This document shows positions 1 through 11,828 of a stretch of 64,000 nucleotides of DNA, piece by piece. A model generated the notes under the pieces. The model was not told the DNA's origin, did no database searches, and saw only the letters and a list, made by a program, of their open reading frames with translations. The number at the start of each line of letters is the position of its first letter. Within the stretch, counting starts at the first letter, position 1. The position numbers and the translations under genes were made by a program. The stretch lies in the NCBI GenBank assembly GCA_029298735.1, contig JANSLP010000169.1, positions 1 through 64,000 of the forward strand. Reading direction: 5' to 3'. Source of the stretch: Ophiostoma sp. CBS 140.51 (Eukaryota; Ascomycota; Sordariomycetes; Ophiostomatales; Ophiostomataceae).

Positions 1-611
1 GTACGAAACACGCCTTGCTCCGTAATTGCATCGAAAATACGTCGTAACTAAGAACTAGACAATCATTGATTCTCACATTATATGCTAACAATTCTTGTAA
101 ATAAGAGAATATAATATTAGTTCGCCTATTGATGTATCCAAACAGACGACTACAGAAAGCAGAAGAGAACTAATTACAAATCGAGAATGAATGATAATAT
201 AAAGAAGAGCCAAAACAATGTTCATCAAGTTAAGGTCGTCGTTATCTGTAGGTGTGATGCTGGTTCCGTTAGACAATGGTGTGACGAGGAATTATGATTT
301 GCTGCGTGTGGTGTGGCAAAGTGCATCGCGATATTTAGGCTCGATCGCTGTCTTTGATCCTCTGGGAGTTGAGCAGCTTGGTACAGAACTGTTGATACCA
401 GCTCGCATGGTCAGAAATGCGCTGAATGGGAAAGCCGACCGACTCCAGACGAGCTTAACATTCCATACGTGACCCGCATCGTTCCTTGGAGCTTTCACTT
501 TCAGTACACTTGGCAGAATGCTGTAAGGTACTTTGGCCGGTCAACACTGTAATATACTCGCGCGCAAAGTCCTGACATCCTCGTTAGTCTTTGTTGGTAC
601 GCTATAGGATG
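1..611. other. AT-rich stretch without a recognised gene
   Basis: The first half is strongly AT-rich with no coding pattern. Around 290-500 the composition becomes balanced and short open frames exist on both strands, but neither resembles a family I recognise. It could be decayed coding or transposon sequence next to the broken peroxidase gene. Confidence 0.5.
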
Positions 612-642
612 TTACAAGTCATTGTACAAGAGAGGAGCGTAA

Positions 643-1641
643 CTAAGAAAAACCCACATTGTTCCAGGCCACTTGCCCGGCTGCCGTCGAAAATGTGTTC
701 CATGTACTTGCCGTTTCTGAATGCTTAGACAATGCAAGGTCCCTTGGGAACCTGAACACACGCGGCGGTACGCTGGCACTTTTGGTCTCGCTATAAAAGA
801 GAACGTCCCACACGCCGGGCGTGCTGTCCTGTGGCGCGCTGTCTCGTGACTCGTCGACAAAGTTCTGCTGAGACGTCGAATGTGCACCAACGAGGGCAAA
901 AAGCGCCTTGGGGGTGATCGTTTTGTTTCGAAAGACCACGACGAGCTTCTCAGCTGAGTCATTGACGTTCGGCATGCGCCCTTTCTCTGTCGCCCGGGTA
1001 CTGTCCTTTCGCCCGACAAACGAGCGGATACGTAGCCGAGTAGACAGGTGACGGTTGCAACGGTTGCTCCCATCTGGATGAGGTCCGCCATGCTGACGCC
1101 GTACTTGGAGTGGTACGTATCGTACCAGCCTTGGATGATGATTCCAATGTCCTGGAGCCCGTCGTTTTCAGGCCAGGATCAGCTCGTTGCCCAAGATGAT
1201 GCTGCCGTCAGCACCACCAAAGGCGTCGCCTTTTTCCCAGCTCATGGCGTCATGGAATCCCAAGCGGACGGCAGCCCGTGCGTGCTTCGTGCAACGGCCA
1301 GAGTTACCATGGAACTTGGCAAACATGTCTCGCTTAATGTACTCCTAGACGTAGCAGGGATCGTTGGCACGTTGCCGGCTATCCTTGGGAGGAATGTCCG
1401 TGTATGTAGAAGTTAGGTCTTGGGGCGGTTCTTTACTCTCCAGTATGCTCTTCACGGCCCGCCCGACACCCGAGAGTTCATGGTCCTCAAGAATGTCAAG
1501 GTCGCCAATCATCTCACCTTGCCCAGTGCTGTCGTCCTGACGCTCCTCTAGGATGTCCTTGAACTTTCCTCCCCCCATGCCAGGGCATGCATAGCAACCA
1601 CAAATGGTGATCTGTATCGTGAGGAGATGTGTCAGCTTCAT
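643..1641 (-). pseudogene. Broken class II-type (ligninase-like) secreted heme peroxidase gene
   Basis: Read from 1641 downwards, the frame opens with a short signal-peptide-like segment (MKLTHLLTIQ) and then the usual fungal N-terminal part with CPGMGGGKF and a conserved MIGDL segment. The distal heme helix (RAAVRLGFHDA), the calcium/heme segment (GGADGS), the MADLIQMGATVA helix and the proximal histidine segment (ALVGAHSTSQQ) all follow in family order. The reading frame is broken: an in-frame TAG at 1345-1347 lies where the family has Trp, an extra base lies near 1170, a base is missing near 1033, and a stop at 643 cuts the C-terminal tail. The lesions and the AT-rich surroundings suggest a pseudogene. 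Sequencing error is unlikely to explain all four. An intron could skip at most one of them. Family assignment is firm; the exact 5' end is less so. Confidence 0.8.
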
Positions 1642-2848
1642 TTTTAACGAAAAAATGGAGACGAGAGAGCAATTAACGAGTGATGGTAATGATAGTCCAA
1701 GTGTGATGTCGGCAACAGATGGTATTTTGAGAACGCAAACGCCTTGTCCTGCCAAAGGACAGAATATATAATAATAGCTCTACACTCGTGTCTGTCACTT
1801 CGTCTCTTCTCTTCAGTGTGATCATCACCATGTTGTTCCATTCGATCCACATCAATATCTGTTCCACAGGAACGGTCCAGGGACTTGCCAAGTTCAGCCC
1901 CTACTTATTCCTTCCAAATATTGCATGCATTCTTCATATCGGTTTTCAAACATGCGCACAGTCATAATGTCCAAGCAATATCTACCATTCCCTGTCAACT
2001 AATCAAACTTACACCATCGGCGTCTTTACACTAGACGAGTAAAGAGCCACTGCCTCGTCCGATTACGTCCTAGACACGTTTAAGACGTATTACTTTATTA
2101 ATGGCTACGTGCTAGATACGACTGCTATAGATTATTATACCGTGCTGTAAATACTGTACTATATAACTTACACCTATCTCTCTATTATTCCTGTTACCGC
2201 GTTTTACTTAAACCGTACTATTCAGGGTCACGGTATTTATAACCGGTTATAATATTACGACTATCCGTATTATAGTCGAAGACGTTAAAACCTGTAATTT
2301 GATTAAAGAATAAATAGTAAAAGAATAAATAGTAAGGGACTTTTTTGCATTTGGTGTCGGCGGTTCTAGAGCACGACATACTTAGACAAAAAAGCGAGGC
2401 GACGGTTACGACGGTTGTTCCTCCCTCCCTCCCCTCCTGTCAGATCCTCGATATTGATGTCAACAGCAGCCACAGCGACGTACATGGGGATAGAGATAGA
2501 TTTTATAATACTTGTGACGTATGTAGGCTCGTCGCCCCTACGGTTTATCTGAGGTGCTAGACGATAAGCTGGGTGTTTTATTAGCTGCGGTCGAAAATGA
2601 GATAGGATTAATAGTTGCTGTTACGAATGCTAAGGGAATCAAGAAGGGTAGGGTGGTTCATATAAGCCCTTTTTTCTTATTGCCTATATCTGTACGTTTC
2701 TTTTCTCGCCGCTAAAGCTGCGTACAGCTCGTTTCTTTACAGCTGAGATTCAAAGTCTCCGCTGAATGTCATGACGGGATGGGCAGACTGAGTATATTGG
2801 CTATGACTAGTCTCGATGCAGTGAGGGCACAGGAGGTAAAAGAGTAGC
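1642..2848. other. AT-rich, probably RIP-affected spacer
   Basis: From about 1900 to 2750 the sequence is very AT-rich and TpA-rich with stops in all frames, in contrast to the flanking GC-rich genes. This is the expected look of sequence passed through repeat-induced point mutation, but no transposon protein can be read. A 15-bp tandem duplication lies inside it. Confidence 0.5.
2305..2334 (+). repeat. 15-bp tandem duplication
   Basis: The unit AAAGAATAAATAGTA occurs twice, head to tail, with no mismatch. Confidence 0.85.
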
Positions 2849-4011
2849 CTAATCGCCCTTACCCTTAAATACAACCATTTTAGAAAATCCACGGCTCTCC
2901 TCTGCGAGAACTAATGTCTCCTTGTAGTCAGCAAGCGAATACGGTCCGATGATGTCCTTCCGTAGCTTAATGTTCCCACCCTCGATTAGTCGCAGAACCT
3001 GTGCAGTATCCTCACGATGGCATGCAAAGGCACCCTTGATCGTCAGGGCGTTGTCCATGATGTAGTAGTACGGCAGGGCGACGTTGTCGAGGATTACACC
3101 AGCGAAGCAGCAGCGCCCAGCACGCTTCAGGGCCTTTAGTCCGGCAATGATGTGTGTGTTGTTGGCGGCCATAGGCGGCGAGAAGTCAATGTAAGCGTCG
3201 GCGCCGCGGCCGTGTGGTGTGGCGGCGCGCAACGCGGCAGAGTCCCGGTCGGCATCCCCGCTGAGCACGACGGGGGTGATGCGCGGGTCATTATCAAAAT
3301 ACTCGAGCATGCGGTCTAACGACTCTTTGCTGCGGCCGCCAGCGACAACGTCGGCACCCAGGCCCAGCACAGCAGTGATTGCACTTGAGCTGAAGAAGCC
3401 TGTGGACGGCAGTACGAAGACAGTCTCGCCGGCCTTAACGCCTATGGAGTTGGCGGCACCCATGGCCGGGCCCACGGCGGCGACCTCAGCCAGCTGCTCT
3501 ATGGGCACGTTATGCTTGGCCAACAGGCCCTCGTCGACGACGTGCACATTCTCGGCCGGCCAGCGGACGAGGTCGGCAAAGCAGCCGTCCTTCCAGTAGG
3601 TTGACGAGACGGTGCGCTCCTCTGGGGTGTAGCCTCCGTGGTAGCCGAGGACGAAGAAGTTAGTGGGCGAGTCGCGCAGGTAGATCATGGCGTCGCAGAA
3701 CACCAGCTGGCCTGGCTTGATGTAGGTGATGTCGGGGCCGACAGCCTTGACACGGCCGACGGCGTAGGTGCCAAATGTGAAAGGGAAGGTCAGGGGGTAC
3801 ACACGGCGGCCGTCCATGATCTCAGGCTACATAGTTCATTAGCACACCGTTGGCAGAAAACATTTCAAGTCCACAAGGACGGGCTACATACCAGGTAGTT
3901 CCACACAGGGGAAGCAACCATGCTAATAACGACGGAACCAGGGTCGGCGGTGGGCACCGGAACCTCATCGAGCCGGAGGTCCTTGATGCCGTGGAGAACA
4001 AGGGCCTTCAT
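2849..4011 (-). CDS. Zinc-less MDR-family dehydrogenase/reductase
   Basis: Two exons, 4011-3892 and 3826-2849, joined across a 65-bp GTATGT...TAG intron in phase 0, give 365 residues. The start MKALVLHGIKDLRL at 4011 matches the usual N-terminus of medium-chain dehydrogenases. An N-terminal GroES-like fold (to about residue 160) precedes a Rossmann domain with LPSTGFFSS and an AVLGLGADVVAGGR strand-turn. The catalytic zinc ligands (GHE) and the structural four-cysteine loop of classical alcohol dehydrogenases are not visible. It is therefore more likely a zinc-independent NAD(P)H reductase or dehydrogenase; the substrate is unknown. It sits alone beside the AT-rich left end with a long AT spacer upstream, and no signal or peroxisomal tail is seen (it ends GKGD). 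Confidence 0.85.
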
Positions 4012-4038
4012 ATTGATTGTCGAGTCGGGCTTTTCTTG

Positions 4039-4057
4039 ATATATATATATATATATA
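4039..4057 (+). repeat. (AT)n microsatellite
   Basis: Nineteen bases of alternating A and T, 28 bp upstream of the MDR gene start codon, so within its probable 5' leader. Confidence 0.9.
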
Positions 4058-5128
4058 AGTCCAAAAAAGAGAGACGAAGAGAGAGACGAGAAACTTTTAC
4101 CACTGAAGCGCATTTATCACGAAAGCGATACTTAGCATCTCTTTATACCAATTTGTCTCTCCCCACGACTCTCCACAACGTAGTGTTAACAGACGCAACG
4201 ACCTCAGCTTCCGCCGGATATTGACACCCCAGACCACGTCATCACCCCGTGGAGAAAAGCCGCTCTACATTTCGTACCCTCGGGATCCATGTAGCTTTAT
4301 TTTGGGTGCCCTTGGTCAGTACTTCCTTTCACATCTTTTGAGAGTAAAGGCTTTGTAATTTGGGAGCGTCGTCGGAAAGACGGAAAACACCGACTAGTGT
4401 CACTCCAAATATCAATAGCCAGCCCCAGATCGACACCATATAAGACGGCATCCGCCGACGGCGTACTTTTGTGGGTGTGTAGATACTAGAAGATGGGGTA
4501 GGAGAAATGGAGAATAAAAGACAGTAGTTGCAATTTAGTAGATTTACTAGCTGTATCTTAAACCGAATGAGAAATACACAGAGGAGAATTGTCAGATTTG
4601 ATTTGTCTCCAAATGCTAGGATTCCAATCAAAAAGAATCACAATACACGCGGTTATTTTTACCTAGTCTGTCTCTATCTCAATAGAAAACACTTTGTAAC
4701 AGAGGCGCAGAATTCAGCTGGGCAGCAGAGAAATGAGCCCTGGATCGGCCAGTGCTAAAGGGACACCTTCCTCCTTCAGAAGGGAGGTGTTTTGGGGGTA
4801 TTTTGTTCTTCTCACCTACACATACAATCACGAATTCCTCGGCATTTTTCTAATAGTTCTAAGCTCTCTCTTTCCTGACCCGCTCAAGCATATTTTAACT
4901 ACGCGCTGACACTTAGTAGCTTGTCCTGAAAAAGTAACATCTCCCAAAAAAGGAAAATTGTTTAAATCGTACTGGATTACTAGCGGACGTTGTTCGACGG
5001 CGTTTGCCGAGCGGAGAAGACTTAACAATAAGGGATATGGCTTAACTCTTATGGCCCCCGAATTGCAAGCGCCACGCTAAATATGCTCCTTACTTTATAA
5101 GCTGAAGTAAGAATGATGTTTTTTCAAC
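4058..5128. other. AT-rich spacer, promoter side of the MDR gene
   Basis: No convincing gene. A short minus-strand frame at 4329-4450 would encode about 40 residues with one hydrophobic stretch (SIWGWLLIFGVTLVGVF), but it has no support beyond hydrophobicity. Confidence 0.45.
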
Positions 5129-5212
5129 GGACCAGTGGCGCAATGGTAACGCGTCGGATTCCAGTAAAATGGTGATTCCCGAAGATTGTCCGTTCAATTC
5201 GGGCCTGGTTCA
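5129..5212 (+). tRNA. tRNA-Trp (anticodon CCA) with a short intron
   Basis: The acceptor stem GGACCAG pairs with CTGGTTC with one G-U pair and is followed by discriminator A5212. The D stem is GCG/CGC. The anticodon CCA lies at 5161-5163 after T5160, and the T arm is GTCCG-TTCAATT-CGGGC. The anticodon arm only closes (TCGGA with CCCGA) if about 12 bases (roughly 5165-5176) directly 3' of the anticodon are removed, the canonical tRNA intron place. The innermost stem pair would be A5158-C5178, a mismatch. Confidence 0.85.
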
Positions 5213-5223
5213 ATTAAAACTTC

Positions 5224-5230
5224 TTTTTTT
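5224..5230 (+). terminator. RNA polymerase III terminator of tRNA-Trp
   Basis: A run of seven T on the coding strand, 12 bases after the tRNA 3' end. Confidence 0.7.
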
Positions 5231-6502
5231 GTCGTTTTCGATAGTACTTTTTTATGCTCAAATGGGCGCCTATTGTATTCCTCATTATTGTTTCGTTTTA
5301 TATTTCAATTTTGTCCTTACCTTTTACTTTTTTCTCACTCATTTTCCTCGTTTCCTTCATTTTCCACAGCTTTTCTCTTCTCATACTTCCACGCCTGCTA
5401 CGCTTTCCCCACGCCGCAACCTGAAGATCGCCTGAAACGATGAGATGAAAGAGACCCTTGGATCCTGGTCGCGTTCGTTTCGTTTTCTGTGTCGCCTTGT
5501 GAGAGTTGTGTGGCAGGAAACAAGAAAGGAAACAAGTTGTCAATTGCTGGCTTCAGTGTTCAAATGGCAGTATTTGGCTTCCCTTTATGGTGACCACCTG
5601 CTCTGGTCTTGTTGCTGGTCTCGTGCCTGTTCACACCCACTTGCGGCAGGCGCATCCCATGCCCACACCTTGAAACAGAACAAAGCAGTCTGCTGCTTAT
5701 TGGCCCCGACTGCTCCCGTAAAGCTTGGGCTGCTCCTGCCGCAAAATAGCGTTATCGCCCTGCCGCTTTGATACACCTTCCGTTTAGGTCTGGCGCATCT
5801 GGCGCACACTAGGAACAAAGCCAAGAGCGGTAGAGCACCACAAGCGACTTACAGAACCCACTGGAGACCCCAACAGGCCCCTGCAGCTTGTGTCTTTGTC
5901 AGGGGACCCTCTTTCGCCAGCACTTTCTTGCCATTCTGGGGCAAGGCGACCACGATAACGATGGGGTTATTACCTTCGTAGCTTTGGTTGTCTGCACTCA
6001 CTTTCTCCTCTTTTGAACCTATGAGTCTATCGGTGAATCGTTCTCGTTCCTCCCTGACGTCGTTGTCTCGAAACCCCTCTTCTTCTGTTTCTGTTATCTT
6101 TACTGTCGCGTGCTCTCGTCGAAGCTGTCATTCTCTCCTCTTTAAAATGAAGCCTTGAACAGCTTCCATAAGCAACGACTCCGACAAAGTTGCTATCTGC
6201 TCTCTGATTCGAATCGTTCCCCCTTTTGCCGTCGTTTTCCTTTGTCTGCATGCAGCGCCCGACTTGACTTTAACCGACAATCCCCAGCATCCCGTTTCCC
6301 TCGTTACTGAACTTCCACGTGCATCGTTCCTTCCTTGTACTTTGCGGCGGGGCGTTTTTGTCTTGCTGGCACGTTTTTACTTGTCGCAATCACGACTTAC
6401 AAGGCAGCAGCGATCGACCTGCAACGTCCGTCCCTTCTCCGCCGATCTTAACGGTCACGACCACACACGACTCCCCTTTTACCTCTCTCAACCATCTGCA
6501 CG
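5231..6502. other. Pyrimidine-rich upstream region of the transporter gene
   Basis: No gene recognised. The stretch 5300-5410 is strongly T/C-rich. The region just before 6503 (C/T-rich, CATCTGCACG) looks like a 5' leader. Confidence 0.5.
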
Positions 6503-8104
6503 ATGGCGTCCGACACGCCGATAAGGCCCGGTGCCGGCCTCAGCCGCGTGCAGAGCAACTCGCCGTTGTTGGGCGACGCACCAACACCAGCAGCACCGGT
6601 GTCCACGACGGGCTTCCGCGCCAGCATCGGCCTGGCCGGCATGGCGCGCCGAACTCTTGGTATCAGCATGCTGATGGTCACCGTCTTTCTCTGGACCGCC
6701 TCCAACTTTTTGGCGAGTGTAAGTCAAGCCCGCCCCTGCTCATTCATGGGCTCCTCCTAACGCGACTAGTTCATCTTCTCCGACAATACGTATAGCAAAC
6801 CCTTCTTCATGGTCTACCTCAACACCTCCGTGTTTGCCCTCTCACTCATCCCGATGGGCCTTTCCTATCTGCGCCAGCACGGCGTCCGGCACACGAAACG
6901 TGCCTTTTGCAACTTGTTGAGCGAGCTGTGGCAGGATGTGCGGGAGGAGGTGTCGGCGCTGCGCCGGAGAGGGTGGAAGTCGGGACGGAAAGACGACAGC
7001 GATGCTTCGAACAAGCTGCTGGAGGACGGCGAGGGTGTCGACGGTGTTGTCCGGCGGCGACACAGAGGTGCATCTAACGCGGCCCTCCTACGCGGAGAAG
7101 ACGACAGCGGATATGCCAGCTACCCGTCACTCGAGGATAGTACGGGAGGCATCTCGGCCGACCGGGATGCAGCCACTGCAGAAAGACTTCTAGGTGGCGG
7201 CGACAGCGACTACGATGACGATTTGGAAGCTGGTGCTGTCCGCGTCGAGCCCGAGGGACCCCCACCGGGCATGTCCGCCAGCATGATTTTGGCCGCGGGC
7301 GGGCGCTACGACAAGCTCAACCTGCGCCAGACCACCTGGCTCAGCCTCGAGTTTAGCATGCTCTGGTTTTCGGCCAACTATCTGGCTGTCGCCTGCCTCG
7401 AGTACACGAGCGTCGCCAGCGCCACCATCTTTACGTCGCTCAGCAGCATGTTTACACTGCTTTTTTGTGCCGTCTCGGGCGTCGAGGGTTTTACTTTGAG
7501 GAAACTGTTTGGCGTTGTCGCGTCCGTCGTCGGTATTGCCCTCGTGTCATCGATTGACCTGTCGGGCAAAAGCGACGAGAACCGCGGGCAGTTTCCACAC
7601 AAGTCGCCCGGCGAAATTGCCGTCGGTGACGCCATGGCGTTGTTGAGTGCCGTCGTCTATGGCGCCTACGTCACCGTCATGAAGCAGCGTGTCGGGCATG
7701 AAGACCGTGTCAGTATGCCCTTGTTTTTTGGCCTCGTCGGCCTCTTCAACGTCTTGCTGCTGTGGCCCGGCTTTTTCATCCTACACTTCTCCGGCCTGGA
7801 GACGTTTGAACTTCCGCCCACCGACCAGGTCTGGACTATTATCTTGCTCAACTCGCTGTCATCTTTCGCCAGCGACATGTCCTGGGCGTATGCCATGCTA
7901 CTGACGACGCCGCTGGTCGTGACGGTCGGTCTGTCCCTGACCATCCCACTTTCTCTCGTCGGCGAGATGATCCAGTACAACAAGTACTCGAGTGGGCTGT
8001 ACTGGGCGGGCGCGCTGGTGGTTGTGCTTTCTTTCTTGTTTGTCAACCACGAGAGTCACGAGCCGGATGAGAGTCTGTTGGAGGAAGAGACAGCAGGGAG
8101 GTGA
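6503..8104 (+). CDS. DMT-superfamily transporter, SLC35F5/YML018C-like
   Basis: Exons 6503-6718 and 6770-8104 are joined over a 51-bp intron (GTAAGT...CTAG, phase 0), giving 516 residues. About ten hydrophobic helices in two EamA-like halves are visible. The first begins near residue 50 (ISMLMVTVFLWTASNFLAS) and the last ends with GALVVVLSFLFVNH before an acidic tail. Between helices 2 and 3 lies a hydrophilic insertion of roughly 150 residues rich in Asp, Arg and Ser, typical of the fungal vacuolar-membrane members of this family. Known relatives are membrane carriers of poorly defined substrate, so the cargo is not predicted. It converges with the Cdt2-like gene. Confidence 0.85.
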
Positions 8105-8582
8105 CGACGATTAAGGGGATGATCTACACTGCCATCTACTTTGCATTTTTCGTTTTATTATTTCTCTTCTTGGACATTAATTACATTGGCGGGCGTTATA
8201 TTAGATGCTTTATGATTTATTCTTTTGAATATGGGCATGGCATGGCATCTATAGACACCTCAGCGTTTGATGAATTTTAAGCTTTCTATGATTGATCTCG
8301 TTATTTGTAAAGGACAGTATGCTATATGTGCTATGGTAAAAAAGACAAATGCGCGCTGGGCCATGTGCGGTAAGGCCGCTATGATATATAATGAATGCTG
8401 GGTGACATAAGAAACAAGGGGAATATAAAAATGCAGTGATGTAAGAGGGAAGCAACGCCAAAAGCCGGGTACCCTTGCCAGGATGCCGTATAAATAAAGG
8501 AACCCCTCCAAAACGCCAAAAACAACAGAAATAAGAATGGTATATGCCAAATGAAATAAGAAAAGGGAAAGCAGTCGCTCGC
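8105..8582. other. Shared 3' region of two convergent genes
   Basis: AT-rich, no reading frame of note. It holds the 3' ends of the transporter (+) and the Cdt2-like gene (-), with an AATAAA-type element near 8490. Confidence 0.6.
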
Positions 8583-11145
8583 TCAGTCTTCATCCTCACC
8601 CCACTCATCCACCTCGTCATCCCAGTCCTCACCCATCTCTGCCCACCCTGAAGCCCACCGGCGTCCCTCACCCTCGCCGCCACTGCGCAGAGCACCAGCC
8701 TTCTCCTGGTCTTCACGCCAGCAGCGGATGATATTGTCGTCGCCCACCGACACGAGACTGCCGTTGTGGGTCCAGCACACTGCGCCGACTTCCTTGTTTT
8801 CGTGGCCGCGAACCAGGGCTGTGCCATTCCTAACGATCGGAATCGTGTCGACAAGCCGGCCGTGCATGCTGGACATGCTGTTGGTCCGGAAGAGTCCAGG
8901 GCGGCGGGGGGCAGTGGAAGTGTCGTTCTCTGCCGCCATCGGTCGGGGCAATGACCCTCCACGGGAGAAGGGCGACGTAAAGATCGGTGCAGATGCACTG
9001 TTGTCCTGGCCAAACACAGGGTTGCGGTGGTCGTCGTTGTACTGGTCGGCAGCGGCGCCCATAAAATAGCGCTCGTCGGTCGGGAACAGCAAGGCACAGC
9101 CGTCGCTGCTGCCCACAGCCAAGAGCTCGGGGTTGCTGTTCTTGGCGGGACGCACGGCTGTCTTGACGTAGAAAGAAGTGGCGTGTAACTTTTCGTGACG
9201 GAAACCGTATAGCGGTCCCAGACCCTCCTGCACAATGCCGTTTCTGCGCCGAGGGTGGTCGTTGCCCTTACTCGAAAGCTCGGGCGCCGAGCCGAGGACA
9301 AGATGCGAGGTCGAGTATGCATAGACCGTGTTGTCCTTACATAGGCCGTACAGCCGGGCACCATCGGTGCTGAGGCTCATGGACGACATGCCAAAGGGCC
9401 GCCACTGTGAGTGGCTCTCAGGTGGCGCCGTCGCTGAAATGGGGTTGCTCGCCTTTTGCCGCGACGTGTGCACACTGCGAATGTCCCACAGCTTGATGGA
9501 CGCGTCGGCCTCGCAGGCCGACAGCAGCAGGTGCTCTTTGCCGGCCGGCAAGAACTGGATGGCCGTTACAGACACTTCGCCGACACGGCCGGGCTCTTCC
9601 CACCGCGTCGTGACGTCGGCGGCGACAGCAGCCTGCATTGCTTTCCGCATCTGGCGTGTCGGACGCGTCGTACGCGCATGGGCGTCAAAGATGCTGTTGA
9701 CCACGCAGCCCTGATTGACCTTCTTGGGGGGTGCATATTGCAGACCTTGTGTCCGTTCCTCGACCGTAAACTCCTGGGCGGGACCGCCTCGGCAGCGGAG
9801 ATCCCAGATCTTGACGCTGCCATCACGACCGGACGTGACCAGAACGTTGCCCTCTCCTCGGCCGGGCTGGAAGCGGACCTGTTTGAGGGAGGCTGTGTGG
9901 TGGTCGAGGATCGAGATGGGTGTCTGGGTCATCATGTCGATGACTTTGCCGGTCTGGTCGCCCGAGGCGGTTGCGAGAAGGTAGTCGTCGGCGGAAAAGG
10001 CGAGGTCGATGACGGCGTTGCCGTGTGCCGGGAAGGAAAGGTAGATGTCGCTGAATGAGGATGACGATGTGCCGTAGTTTTCGGCGGTGGTGTCCAGGAG
10101 TCGAATTCTGCCCTCTTCATCGCCGACAGCAACGAGCCCGTTCGCTAAGGCGTGTTAGTAAATGAAAAGATCTGTGAATACATAGAGATGGGAGGACATA
10201 CTGTTGCAAGCTGCAGCGCAGAACGGGATGCAACGACTATTCGGGACATCGTGGCTAGAACAGTAGTGAAGGTCGTCTTGTGAGCTGTAGAAATCAGAAG
10301 TCTCAACTCTCCAGTCTGTGAAGGGGTGTGTTAGCAGGCAAATCACTGAAAGTAAACAAGCGGCTACTCGTTGACGACATACCTCCTAGAGGACGGGGAA
10401 GTGTCCGTCTGCCTGGCCCTGATGCCATTCCGTACTCCCGCTGGAGAAGCTGGCCGGCAAAGCCACGCTCCGACAACGGAATGGTTCTCTTGAAAGATGG
10501 ACCAGAGAAGGGAAGCTCTGGCTCGTCATCCGACATGCTAAAATTGTCTTCGTCGCATTCTGACTCTGGCTTATCAGAAATGGCTGGCAGTGGCGACGAA
10601 GCCAGCGGACTCAGCAACATCGAGGCCATGGCCGTCTTGGACACAGGCTCTGGCGTCGTCACGGCATCATGAAAGACGGACGATGACCGCAGAGGAGACG
10701 TCTCGGGCGTGTGATGGCCTGTCTTGCGTCTCTTGGTCGTTCTCGGCGAGGGCAGCACATCAACACAGCAGTCGTTCTTGTTGCTGTCCACCACCCGTGC
10801 CGCCAGCGGACTCGAGCTAAAGTTAAATGGGCTGCTGCTGCCGACGAAAGGACCAGGGCTCTGGTTCCGGTTCAGAGCCCGAGCCGTCAAATCGCGGAGG
10901 GCTCGTCGAGCAGCACTGGGATCGGCCGAGACGCGGGACCGAGGGGTAAAGAAGCGGCGGAACTTGCGAGGCGTAATGGACGGCTGGCGACGCTCTTTGC
11001 TGCCGCCTACTGCAGCAGCAGCAGCAGCATCGACAAACGACGAGGCCGTCATCCGCGGTGGCGAAGACATGAGCAAGGCATTGCTATCGTGAGACGTCAC
11101 CAGGACAGGGCTGACAGCAGACGGAGGGGAGTTGTTTTCTGCCAT
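8583..11145 (-). CDS. cdt2: Cdt2-like WD40 protein, CRL4 ubiquitin ligase substrate receptor
   Basis: Three exons, 11145-10383, 10315-10202 and 10144-8583 (phases 1 and 1), give 812 residues. The first 250 residues are low-complexity and basic/serine-rich, with a TPRKFRRFFTPRSR patch and several Ser-Pro and Thr-Pro sites. The junction across both introns restores a block conserved in fungal Cdt2 (RPLGDWRVETSDFY), followed by WD repeats such as ATASGDQTGKVIDM, TSGRDGSVKIWDLRC, LLSACEADASIKLWDIRS and VSVGDDNIIRCW. In fission yeast and animals Cdt2 recruits Cdt1 and other PCNA-bound substrates to Cul4-Ddb1 for destruction in S phase. The C-terminus is very acidic. The WD40 fold is certain; the Cdt2 name rests on the overall pattern. 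Confidence 0.8.
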
Positions 11146-11828
11146 AATCCTGCCCTATCACAGCAGCACCAACTCGCATATAGGTGAGATGGGGAATGAG
11201 AAAGAACAGTCGGCGTAGAGGTGTTGTCGGTGAGGATCGAAGTTGGGATGAAGAGTATGTGCGTCGTATGGTAAACTGAAGTCGGATGAAGAAAGATGGA
11301 AGAATGAGAAAGAGGCAAAATTAGCAGAGACGAAGAATGCACGAAAAGGCAAGGAGAAAAGGAAGGAAACTGTAATGGAGCAAGCACGGCTCTTTTGCTC
11401 TTTCCAATTAACGCGGCCGCACGCTTGGCCACCGCGGAAAGTAGTGTGGCGGGGAAGGCACGACCGGGCTTCTGTTTGCTATGGGGCGAAAGAGTGGTGT
11501 TTCTGAATTTCTTGCAGGGATGGAACGCGACGGACACGCGCTCACTTAAAGATGTCGCGAGCACTTACAGCGTGGGCCAATGGGAAGGCGCCATTCTGAC
11601 CTGAGCTCCTAACGCTCTTTTACGCTCTTGCCTTTTTGGTGGGTCGCCTCCAATCCAGGGCATCTCCAGCCAAGGCGTCTCACTGCATGCGATTTCAGAT
11701 GTTGGAAGGGAGACTCGAGGGGGGACTTTAATTGAAATTGACGGTAGACAGAAGACGTTTGAAAAAAGAGAGACAAAAATAAAACCGACTCTGATAATAA
11801 AATGTCAAGAGAAAGGCCCTACAAAGTA
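11146..11828. other. Spacer upstream of the Cdt2-like gene
   Basis: On the minus strand it is C/T-rich near 11146-11380, as expected for a fungal 5' leader. No gene is recognised. Confidence 0.5.

Noticed and set aside
4329..4631. A 100-codon minus-strand frame with one hydrophobic segment
   Set aside because: AT-rich context, and the only feature is a single hydrophobic run; too weak to call a gene.
8249..9364. A 371-codon minus-strand frame overlapping the Cdt2-like gene
   Set aside because: It is an alternative frame of the WD40 exon, with no domain and a composition unlike the real frame.
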